Assembly: GCA_964520055.1 (NCBI GenBank) | Contig: CAZFME010000083.1 | Span: forward strand, 1 to 10,002 | Direction: 5' to 3' | DNA length: 10,002 bases | Origin: DUNY01 sp964520055 | Lineage (GTDB): Bacteria > Bacillota > Thermosediminibacteria > Thermosediminibacterales > Tepidanaerobacteraceae | Shown here: positions 1 to 6,217 of the stretch, one piece after another | Numbering within the stretch: the stretch's first letter is position 1 | Layout: every line of letters starts with the position of its first letter | Program-made: the position numbers and the translations under genes | Notes under the pieces: model-generated | Databases searched by the model: none | The model's input: the letters and a program-made list of their open reading frames with translations, nothing else | Told to the model about the DNA's origin: nothing

Positions 1-929
1 CTGCCTAGCTTTTCTTCTATTCCTTCTAAAGGTCTCGCTTCTGCAAGCACTGGCTTTACTGTATAGTAGTATGTTGTATTTGGCTCAACATTTACATCAG
101 CATAAGATGTGCTTGTAATGAAAAAGTCTGTCACAGATATGCCTAAACTACTTTGTGAGGTAGACCTGAAAAGCCTGTAGCCAAGACCGGTTGCCGGTTG
201 CCACATAATGCGAGAGCCGGATTCAAAGGCTTCCGCACCGCTGCCGGTAGGGGCAGTAGGAGCCGTTGAGGTTGTATCTGTAGGAGGCACCCCCTCTTTC
301 CATTCATAAGTGTAGGTATATCCATACCCATGGCCAAGGTTCAGTATAATTCTTTTTTTATCTCCAGGACGGCCCTCGGGAATCTCCTTTCTGCTTTCTA
401 AATAAGCCTTCCTGTCCCTTATTTCCCTTATAGAAGTTTCGCCTTCTTTTGCGTCAAATTCTATATAGTTTGATGTACCGCCACCAGGATTAATATCGCC
501 CGCGTCAAAATTAGCATATACCGCAGGTTGACTCCAGCGATTAGAACTGATAGTTTTGGCCTCAAGATTAAACCCGGTTTTCTGATTGGGAGCAAGGTAA
601 GCCGATGGGGTATCCCAGACAACCTGATGGGTTATATGGGCAACCGGGTCACCATTATTGTATACGCGTGAATGAGTAAATGTCATGTCTCCTTCCGAGC
701 TCTCTGCGGTGTATGTGTCAAGAAGATAACCCTCTGTCGTTCCCATGACACGGCTCTGTATCTCCCCTTTAATGGTTACATCATTTGATGATATATGATA
801 TTTGGTTTCGATAAGATGCCAACCCCCGGTTGAAGCAGCATCGACATTATTAGATGCAAAGGCAATTGCCGCTAAAAAAAGAACTGTTACCAATGACACT
901 ATAACAAACTTGGATATTCCTTTTCTCAT
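1..929 (-). CDS. Secreted protein with C-terminal fibronectin-III-like domain (partial, 3' end outside window)
   Basis: The reading frame is open from the ATG at 929 to the window edge, giving 309 residues with no stop. An ideal Shine-Dalgarno (AAGGAGG, 936-943) lies 6 bases upstream. Residues 1-31 form a classic signal peptide: basic start (MRKGISK), hydrophobic core (FVIVSLVTVLFLAAIAF) and a likely cut near NVDA/AS. Residues about 33-205 are polar, rich in Tyr, Thr, Ser and Asn, and look beta-rich; I do not recognise this domain. A Pro/Thr linker (about 210-225) leads to a segment with IMWQPATGLGYRLFRS and NTTYYYTVKPV, the pattern of bacterial fibronectin type III domains in clostridial exported proteins. 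Such proteins often continue into a copper-amine-oxidase-N-like wall module, but the C-terminus lies outside the window. Role unknown; probably exported or surface-bound. It is separated from the upstream regulator gene by two terminators and so should have its own promoter. Confidence 0.85.
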   Translation of the reverse strand, partial: MRKGISKFVIVSLVTVLFLAAIAFASNNVDAASTGGWHLIETKYHISSNDVTIKGEIQSRVMGTTEGYLLDTYTAESSEGDMTFTHSRVYNNGDPVAHITHQVVWDTPSAYLAPNQKTGFNLEAKTISSNRWSQPAVYANFDAGDINPGGGTSNYIEFDAKEGETSIREIRDRKAYLESRKEIPEGRPGDKKRIILNLGHGYGYTYTYEWKEGVPPTDTTSTAPTAPTGSGAEAFESGSRIMWQPATGLGYRLFRSTSQSSLGISVTDFFITSTSYADVNVEPNTTYYYTVKPVLAEARPLEGIEEKLG

Positions 930-1171
930 TGTTATCCTCCTTTTATCCCTACTTAAAAAGAATACTATTATCTTATTTTATTTGAGCGACCTTACTATAC
1001 TCATATTCATCATAAATACTAAACAATTTGCTTTAAAATGTGTAATTTATCACCCTCCCTTACCTATAATAGTTTTCCGCCTCGCCATCCGCTTCCTAGC
1101 TAGTTGTAAAAACCGACTTATCCCCCCTTTTGGATTAAATATATTAATAATTGCTTTTTCTGAAAACACAC

Positions 1172-1199
1172 AAAAAGGGTAGTTATAAAGAAACTACCC
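1172..1199 (-). terminator. Intrinsic terminator, distal of a tandem pair
   Basis: On the minus strand GGGTAGTT pairs with AACTACCC (arms 1192-1199 and 1177-1184, 7-nt loop), followed directly by five T residues (1172-1176). It lies about 20 bp beyond another terminator on the same strand and would catch read-through from the MFS-LuxR gene before the secreted-protein gene. Confidence 0.75.
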
Positions 1200-1220
1200 A
1201 CCAAAAAAGGACCATTTATG

Positions 1221-1254
1221 AAAAAAACCTTCCCACACAAAAAGGGTGGGAAGG
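1221..1254 (-). terminator. Intrinsic terminator of the MFS-LuxR gene
   Basis: On the minus strand a perfect 9-bp stem, CCTTCCCAC with GTGGGAAGG (arms 1246-1254 and 1228-1236, 9-nt loop), is followed by seven T residues (1221-1227). It starts 27 bp after the stop codon of the gene ending at 1282. This is a textbook Rho-independent terminator. Confidence 0.92.
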
Positions 1255-1281
1255 TGATATCCATTAAGGTTTTTATCTCCA

Positions 1282-2709
1282 CTACTGTTCATTATCCACA
1301 AACATTTTTATCAGTTCCATTTTATTTTTTACTTCAAGCTTTTGATATATATTTTTAACATGGTATTTAATTGTGTTTTCAGTAATAAATAGTTTTTCAG
1401 CTATAGCTTTATATGTATATCCGCGCAATAGCATTGTAACCACTTCAACTTCTCTCTCTGTAAGTTCTTTAAATTCTTTGAGTTTTAGCATCGTTTTATC
1501 TTGTTTGTTCTTTGGTATATCGGTAAATTTAACAAGGAATTCATGATTTTTCAAATGCCTGATAAGCTCTAAATAAAGAATTGGAAATATGATTAAAACA
1601 GCAAAAATAATTATTAATCCAACTATAGATGTTGCAATATATGGATTACTAAAGGAAGTTATTTTATTCCCAATAGCACCTCCCACAAAGATTCCCAATA
1701 CATTCATTGATAACCCTATACCTAACACTTGTGCAGCATTATCATGAAAGTCCAGGTAACTTCCCAAAATGCTCCACCAAAATAAATCGCACACTCCAAA
1801 AGCACCGAGCATAAGTGTGTTTATCATCAAATAGCTTGTTACCGACCTATCAAGCCACATAAATAATATGTAGGAAAGGCCTATCATTGCAATGGCGATG
1901 TATAATACATAGGTTTTATTAATCCCTGTAGGTATATTCCTAAGTATTAACAATGCCAAAATATAGGGTATCGCCCAGTAATAGGCAGTAAGAAGCTTGA
2001 AATGAGCAAAGGCAGGATTGACAACCTGATACATCAATCCGGAGTTTATCGTAATTATTAAAATGAATAAAGATAGAAGGATAAACGGTTTCGAAATAAT
2101 AGTTATTGGCTGTGTCAATTCTATATTATTTATTTTAGGAAAAGCCTTTTCATCAAAATGGGGTTCCAACCTAAACAGAAAAGGCAGTGTTCCTGCCAGG
2201 GCAATAATTGTAATGGGCAGCCCAATGTATCCTGAAGTGCTTACAGTCAATACATTAATAATAATCATTAGTACATTTGAATAAATCAATATATCTGCTG
2301 CTGTTTTAAAACGTTCTTCCGAAATAAAATTTGTTTTGAAGTAGAATCCCCAGCTTGCAAGAAAAAGACTTGAAAAAAATGCAATAGATATAATTGATAT
2401 GTACCAAAGGATTGAAAATGGGAGATAGAAAATGAGACTTCCGGTAATACAAACAATAATGGATATAATCATTGTTACTTTAGCGGCGGCTTGCTTTTTT
2501 ACTAAAAAACCGCCGGTAAACAGCCCGATAAATACAGTGAGGACAGCTGCTTTAATCAGAGCTGTTCCATCTATTTGAGCACTATCTATAATCGAATACA
2601 AAACCTGTCCTTCAAATAAAAAAGATAAGTTCCAAGCAGAAAACAGACAAAAGCTTATTACAGACAAATTTTTTTGCTTAATTTCTCCATTAAAAACTTT
2701 TGTACTCAT
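1282..2709 (-). CDS. MFS-like 12-TM membrane protein fused to a LuxR-type HTH domain
   Basis: This is a membrane-bound candidate transcription regulator of 475 residues. The first 400 or so residues contain about twelve hydrophobic segments, the topology of a major facilitator transporter. The last 60 residues form a GerE/LuxR helix-turn-helix: LTEREVEVVTMLLRGYTYKAIAEKLFI then TENTIKYHVKNIYQKL, with the usual acidic-basic TEREVEV start and the NTIKYHVKNIY recognition helix. The likely mechanism is sensing or binding a ligand through the transporter-like domain and acting on DNA from the membrane; that is inference. I chose ATG 2709 because GGGAGAGG (2717-2724) sits 7 bases upstream. The frame stays open to an ATG at 2769 that has no ribosome binding site and would add 20 residues. 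The gene ends in a strong terminator (1221-1254). LuxR proteins with MFS-like N-termini are known in Actinobacteria (Coriobacteriia) and Clostridia, usually of unknown target. Confidence 0.87.
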   Translation of the reverse strand: MSTKVFNGEIKQKNLSVISFCLFSAWNLSFLFEGQVLYSIIDSAQIDGTALIKAAVLTVFIGLFTGGFLVKKQAAAKVTMIISIIVCITGSLIFYLPFSILWYISIISIAFFSSLFLASWGFYFKTNFISEERFKTAADILIYSNVLMIIINVLTVSTSGYIGLPITIIALAGTLPFLFRLEPHFDEKAFPKINNIELTQPITIISKPFILLSLFILIITINSGLMYQVVNPAFAHFKLLTAYYWAIPYILALLILRNIPTGINKTYVLYIAIAMIGLSYILFMWLDRSVTSYLMINTLMLGAFGVCDLFWWSILGSYLDFHDNAAQVLGIGLSMNVLGIFVGGAIGNKITSFSNPYIATSIVGLIIIFAVLIIFPILYLELIRHLKNHEFLVKFTDIPKNKQDKTMLKLKEFKELTEREVEVVTMLLRGYTYKAIAEKLFITENTIKYHVKNIYQKLEVKNKMELIKMFVDNEQ

Positions 2710-2892
2710 AGTTTTGCCTCTCCCATGAGTTTTATAGTTTAAGTATAACATTTTATTATTTATTGTCATAGTTAAAACTAAGAGCTATTAAACTTAGATT
2801 CGGCAAGTAAAACCTAAAACCGCATAACCACTTGCTTTTCCTATAAAAATTAACTCAAATATTTTTTTGAAAACAAGGATCCCTCATTTTTC

Positions 2893-2901
2893 TGGTATAA
2901 T
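2893..2901 (+). promoter_or_regulatory. Extended -10 promoter for a short plus-strand transcript
   Basis: TGGTATAAT is a perfect TATAAT (2896-2901) preceded by the TGn extension. No -35 box lies at 16-18 bp; the nearest TTGAAA (2867-2872) is 23 bp away, too far. Extended -10 promoters can work without a -35 box. The predicted start is near 2908. Confidence 0.6.
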
Positions 2902-2907
2902 GTTTAC

Positions 2908-2994
2908 ATGACAATAAACCATCCATAGAAAGAAAGATCCCATGCCTTCAACAATTGATAAAAATCGCCTGTTCAAAATATCAGGCGGTTTTTT
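2908..2994 (+). ncRNA. Candidate small RNA (about 87 nt) or 20-codon leader gene
   Basis: A good promoter (TATAAT at 2896-2901) and an intrinsic terminator (2961-2994) frame a unit of about 87 nt on the plus strand, convergent with cheY. Inside it, an ATG at 2942 opens a 20-codon frame (MPSTIDKNRLFKISGGFLTN, stop at 3002-3004), but its upstream AAAGAAAGATCCC is a poor ribosome binding site and the frame runs through the terminator stem and beyond the T run, so translation seems unlikely. No known RNA family is recognised. Read-through would yield antisense RNA to the 3' end of cheY. The unit could also be the relic of a longer gene. Confidence 0.4.
2961..2994. terminator. Bidirectional intrinsic terminator (cheY / small RNA)
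   Basis: CGCCTG (2966-2971) pairs with CAGGCG (2982-2987) around a 10-nt loop; an A run on the left and a T run on the right extend the stem. Plus-strand RNA ends in GTTTTTT; minus-strand RNA from cheY ends in ATTTTTA. It therefore serves both converging units. The stem begins about 50 bp after the cheY stop codon. Confidence 0.85.
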
Positions 2995-3041
2995 AACGAA
3001 TTAAAAAGCCCTTTTGGACTTAGTCTGTATGATTGTAGAAA

Positions 3042-3434
3042 TTACGATTTGCTATTTTTTATCATTGACTCAACCTTTGTCAGTGCAGCTCTTATCCTGT
3101 CTTCTTTAAATGGTTTTACAATGAAATCTAAAGCACCCTTTACAATAGCTTCCCTTACCATGACTTCTTGCCCCATTGCAGTTATCATGATAACATTTAT
3201 ACTTTTATCAAGTTCTTTAATACGAACTAAACCTTCTAATCCATCCACTTCAGGCATTGTAATATCCATAGTTACAAGGTCAGGTTTTTTGCCTTCTGCG
3301 GTAAGTGCCTTGCATAATTCTACCGCATTTTTCCCGTTATCCGCTTCACCCACTACCTCATGGCCCGACTTTTCAACAATATTTTTTAAAGTCATCCGCA
3401 TAAAAGCTGCGTCATCAACGACCAATACTCTCAT
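3042..3434 (-). CDS. cheY: Chemotaxis response regulator CheY
   Basis: This single-domain receiver takes a phosphoryl group from CheA-P and carries the output of the chemosensory pathway, classically to the flagellar switch. Its 130 residues match the family length. The acidic pocket D7-D8, phospho-acceptor D57 (VTMDITMPEVDG), switch residue T85 (MITAMGQ) and K107 (IVKPF) are all present, so it should be active. There is no output domain. ATG 3434 follows AGAGGTGG at 7-8 bp. The gene lies downstream of cheA-cheW-mcp on the same strand but is cut off from them by a strong hairpin (3546-3586) and ends in another, so it probably has its own promoter in 3435-3545; no clear boxes are visible there. 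The D-A-A-F-M-R-M start resembles the CheY of Bacillus and Clostridium. An alternative role in a non-flagellar Che system cannot be excluded. Confidence 0.95.
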   Translation of the reverse strand: MRVLVVDDAAFMRMTLKNIVEKSGHEVVGEADNGKNAVELCKALTAEGKKPDLVTMDITMPEVDGLEGLVRIKELDKSINVIMITAMGQEVMVREAIVKGALDFIVKPFKEDRIRAALTKVESMIKNSKS

Positions 3435-3545
3435 ATTAGTACCACCTCTAACTCAAACTGCTATTTTTGTTATAAGTTTCGTCTCTTCTGCATATGGAAT
3501 GAATATATATATGCTTTCCCCCATTCTTATTTTAATAAAGTGTAT

Positions 3546-3586
3546 AAAAAGGAGAAACGGATTTTGCTGCCTGTTCTCCTTTTTTT
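3546..3586 (-). terminator. Intrinsic terminator between mcp and cheY
   Basis: AAAAAGGAGAA (3546-3556) pairs perfectly with TTCTCCTTTTT (3574-3584) around a 17-nt loop. Minus-strand RNA leaving mcp would end in TTCTCCTTTTT; plus-strand RNA would also meet a T run (3580-3586), so it may work both ways. It lies 60 bp after the mcp stop codon and closes the cheA-cheW-mcp run. Confidence 0.8.
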
Positions 3587-3646
3587 GCATTACATTTGAT
3601 AACCAAAGCAGTATCTAAAACCCTTGTGGTTTAACGTGGCTTAAGT

Positions 3647-5626
3647 TTAATATTTCCCAAATTCCGTATCATCAAGTACTATTTGAGGCTTACCATTTGA
3701 TACAGCAGCTTCTTTTTTGCTTATATTGTCATTTTTATCCTGTATCTCGTTTTCTTGTATCTTCTCCTTTTTCTCAATCATTTCTTCAATTGCACGGATT
3801 ATATCCGGACTCAACTTTTCAAGGTTCGTCATTTCCATATCCTTGACATCTTTTAACTTAATGTTATTCACCATATGCTTTAACATTTCAGCTTGACTTG
3901 ACAATTCCTCGCTTGCAGCAGCACCTTCTTCCGCAGTCGCAGAATTGGTCTGCACAACCTGTGATACCTCCTCAACAGCCTGGTTAACCTGTGAAATAGC
4001 ATTAGCTTGTTCATTGGAAGCAGATGTGATCTGATTGACAAGCTCTGCTGCCTTGGTAATACTCTCGACAATTTCATTTAATTCTTGTGCAGTATTATTT
4101 GCAATCTTGGTTCCTGCATCAACTTTTTCAATGGAGCCTTCTATCATTTCAGTTGTCTCTTTAGCCGCACTTGCACTGCGTGCAGCAAGGTTCCTGACTT
4201 CTTCAGCTACAACTGCAAAACCTTTACCGTATTGTCCTGCTCTTGCAGCCTCCACTGCTGCATTTAATGCAAGGATGTTTGTCTGGAATGCAATTTCGTC
4301 TATCACCTTAATAATTTTTGAAATGTTAGACGAGGATTCATTAATATCATGCATCGCTTGGAGCATTTGCTGCATTTGCTCATTGCCTTTAACTGCATTA
4401 TCTCTTGCTGTAAGGCTTAATTCATCAGCTTGGTTTGCATTTGCAGCATTTTGTTTTACCTGTGCAGCCATTTCCGTTATGGAAGCAGTTACTTCTTCAA
4501 TAGAGCTTGCCTGTTCCTCCGAACCTTGTGACAAGATTTGGCTTGAATCAGAAATTTGCCCTGCTCCCGCTGCTACCTGTTCGGCAGCAGTATTAATGTC
4601 CCCGAAAATTTGGTTTAAAGAGTTGATAATTTCATTAAGAGAATCTGAAATAATTCCAAAATCGCCTTTGTAATCCCTAACTGTTGGAAGATCAAGATTC
4701 CCTTGTGCGATTTCTGATAGTACATTTCCGATTTGATCAATAACGTTATTTAAAACTTCAACCGTAGCGTTTACTGTATTTGCCAGTATTGCATAATTTC
4801 CTTTATAGTCTCCTTTAATAGCCACACTCAAATTTCCTTCTGCAATTTGTGACATAACTTCTATAACTTCTTTCATTGGCTTAGCTACCGCGTCAAGAGT
4901 GCTGTTAAACCCCATAATTATATTACCGTATTCACCTTTAAATCTTTCCACATCTCCTCTGGCATTTAAATTGCCATTTTCCGCAGCTTCCGAGAATACT
5001 ACCGTCTCGTCAATTAATTTCTGTATAGCTTCCATCATGTTAATAAATGCCGGTGTAAGACGATCATTTTCTGAGTATAACCCTGTCTTTTTTATGTTTT
5101 CTAGCTCACTAATATCGCCCAACGAAACTTCCTCTACAATATCTTGAATATATAAAAGCTTTTTCTGTACATCATTTATGGAATTTGCAAACGTAGCAAA
5201 ATCCCCTTTATAACCTGCGTTCATGGTTAGAGTATAATCGTTAAGTGCCATCCTTCCCAGTATAGTGTCTGCTTCTTTCAATGGTTCCGAGATAGTCTCA
5301 AGTGATGCATTGATACCCCTTCCTATTCTTGCATAGAGACCATTGTATCTTGTGGTGTCCATACGATAACTCAGATTGCCTTCTTTTATATTGCTAGCCA
5401 AATCTTCCGTATCCTTCACAAGGCCACTAAAAGTTGCCTTTATTTTTGATATGTACTGGTTAAGTTTAATAAATTGATCTCTTTCTGTTCTGACATCACT
5501 ACCACCTTCAAAAACTTCCAAATCAATATCAAAATTTCCATTTGATAATTTCTCCAGATTCCTTTTTAATCTCTCAATTTCTTTCTTTTGATAGTTTATT
5601 ATCCTGTTTTTTCTAAAAAATACCAT
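3647..5626 (-). CDS. Soluble methyl-accepting chemotaxis protein with tandem HAMP-like units
   Basis: This is a chemoreceptor of 659 residues without signal peptide or membrane segment, so it should be cytoplasmic. After a short basic N-terminus come repeated HAMP-like units, marked by G/D-N/D-hydrophobic motifs and a following YKG-F/Y element, near residues 80-115, 125-155, 165-200, 212-247, 258-293 and 303-338 (for example AEGNLSVAIKGDYKGNYAIL and AQGNLDLPTVRDYKGDFGII). The MCP signalling hairpin spans about 345-590. Its conserved tip, DEIAFQTNILALNAAVEAAR (443-462), contacts CheA and CheW. Likely methylation sites lie in EEQASSIEEVTASITEM (370-386) and in the C-terminal helix (about 564-576). 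The tail (591-659) is highly charged and lacks the xWxxF CheR-tether pentapeptide. No ligand domain is visible, so the signal is unknown; the HAMP stack may itself sense or relay. AGGAGTGA (5633-5640) supports ATG 5626. cheW is 46 bp upstream and a terminator follows. Confidence 0.93.
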   Translation of the reverse strand: MVFFRKNRIINYQKKEIERLKRNLEKLSNGNFDIDLEVFEGGSDVRTERDQFIKLNQYISKIKATFSGLVKDTEDLASNIKEGNLSYRMDTTRYNGLYARIGRGINASLETISEPLKEADTILGRMALNDYTLTMNAGYKGDFATFANSINDVQKKLLYIQDIVEEVSLGDISELENIKKTGLYSENDRLTPAFINMMEAIQKLIDETVVFSEAAENGNLNARGDVERFKGEYGNIIMGFNSTLDAVAKPMKEVIEVMSQIAEGNLSVAIKGDYKGNYAILANTVNATVEVLNNVIDQIGNVLSEIAQGNLDLPTVRDYKGDFGIISDSLNEIINSLNQIFGDINTAAEQVAAGAGQISDSSQILSQGSEEQASSIEEVTASITEMAAQVKQNAANANQADELSLTARDNAVKGNEQMQQMLQAMHDINESSSNISKIIKVIDEIAFQTNILALNAAVEAARAGQYGKGFAVVAEEVRNLAARSASAAKETTEMIEGSIEKVDAGTKIANNTAQELNEIVESITKAAELVNQITSASNEQANAISQVNQAVEEVSQVVQTNSATAEEGAAASEELSSQAEMLKHMVNNIKLKDVKDMEMTNLEKLSPDIIRAIEEMIEKKEKIQENEIQDKNDNISKKEAAVSNGKPQIVLDDTEFGKY

Positions 5627-5672
5627 ACTATCACTCCTAGTTTAATCATAATTAGCATTACCAGCTGTACGT

Positions 5673-6167
5673 TTATGCTATTTGGCTTATTGCTTCAACA
5701 TCATCGTCATTCATAAGTTTCTCACAGTCGAGGATCAGCTTGACTTCATTTTCAACCTTACCGATTGCTTTTATGTATTTATTTTCGGTTTTTTTGTTCA
5801 TATCAGGTGGAGGTACTATATCTTCATCTATAATAGATAAAACTTCCGATACATTATCGACTATCAAACCTACAGAAATATCCTGAACTTCTACTACAAT
5901 AATGCATGTCCTATCGTTGTATTCCACGGGTTTCTTTTTAAACCTTAATCTTACATCCATTACAGGTATTATCTTCCCCCTTAAATTAATAATCCCCTTC
6001 ACATATGTAGGTGATTCGGGTAATTCAGTTATTGGCTGAATCCCTATTATCTCAATAACAAACTTTATTTCAATCGCATACACCTCCTTACCCAGTAAAA
6101 ATGTCAAGAACTTCCCTTTCTGCGTATCTTCTTCAACTGCCAATGTTTCTTCAAGTATCTCATCCAC
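5673..6167 (-). CDS. cheW: Chemotaxis coupling protein CheW
   Basis: CheW is the scaffold that joins receptors to the CheA kinase. The 164 residues form one CheW domain: LTFLLGKEVYAIEIKFVIEII (about 21-41), then the signature YVKGIINLRGKIIPVMDVRLRF, VGLIVDNVSEVLSI, and an acidic C-terminus. The length is typical. The start is GTG at 6167, with GAGAGGGG (6178-6185) about 10 bases upstream; an ATG in the gap (6172-6174) is out of frame and hits a stop at once, so GTG is preferred. The gene sits 50 bp after cheA and 46 bp before mcp with no terminator between, which indicates one transcription unit encoding a core signalling complex of kinase, coupler and receptor. Confidence 0.95.
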   Translation of the reverse strand: MDEILEETLAVEEDTQKGKFLTFLLGKEVYAIEIKFVIEIIGIQPITELPESPTYVKGIINLRGKIIPVMDVRLRFKKKPVEYNDRTCIIVVEVQDISVGLIVDNVSEVLSIIDEDIVPPPDMNKKTENKYIKAIGKVENEVKLILDCEKLMNDDDVEAISQIA

Positions 6168-6217
6168 GATACATCTTCCCCTCTCATTTATTAATTCGTC
6201 TATTATGTTTAGTAGGT

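Larger units (their letters stand above)
930..1281. other. Intergenic region: leader of the secreted-protein gene plus two terminators
   Basis: About 350 bp without a convincing gene. The right part (1172-1254) holds two terminator hairpins serving the gene that ends at 1282. The rest is the upstream region of the secreted-protein gene. Its minus strand is unusually purine-rich at about 1033-1135, with several GG runs and the palindrome CTAGCTAG (1097-1104). I compared it by eye with c-di-GMP and other common clostridial riboswitch cores and found no match. No promoter with both boxes at good spacing is evident; TATAGT on the minus strand near 994-999 is a possible -10 box without a good -35. 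A plus-strand open frame over 802-1182 overlaps the signal-peptide coding region antisense and is regarded as a shadow. Confidence 0.6.
2710..3041. other. Intergenic region between MFS-LuxR gene and cheY
   Basis: This stretch of about 330 bp holds a plus-strand extended -10 promoter (2893-2901), a short transcript ending in a bidirectional hairpin (2961-2994), and the undefined promoter region of the MFS-LuxR gene (minus strand, about 2720-2880, very AT-rich). Just after the plus-strand start point is an inverted repeat, GTTTA (2902-2906) and TAAAC (2915-2919), which could be an operator. No good -35/-10 pair for the minus-strand gene stands out. Confidence 0.6.

Noticed and set aside
994..999. 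TATAGT -10 box for the secreted-protein gene
   Set aside because: The best -35 (TTGTTT) is 21 bp away; spacing too long.
945..1140. Possible riboswitch in the leader of the secreted-protein gene
   Set aside because: Purine-rich and long enough, but no match by eye to c-di-GMP, TPP, SAM, purine, lysine or cobalamin cores; a covariance search would be needed.
2942..3004. 20-codon frame MPSTIDKNRLFKISGGFLTN
   Set aside because: Poor ribosome binding site and the frame runs through the terminator stem and past its T run, so most transcripts would lack the end.
3490..3545. Sigma-28 (flagellar) promoter upstream of cheY, minus strand TAAA ... GCATATAT
   Set aside because: Only about 5 of 8 bases of GCCGATAA match and spacing is off by one; too weak to call.
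3049..3618. Plus-strand open frame of 189 codons opposite cheY
   Set aside because: Antisense to an intact CheY and running through a terminator hairpin; shadow frame.
4035..4673. Plus-strand open frame of 212 codons opposite mcp
   Set aside because: Antisense to the highly conserved MCP signalling domain; Ala/Ser/Cys-rich composition typical of a shadow frame.
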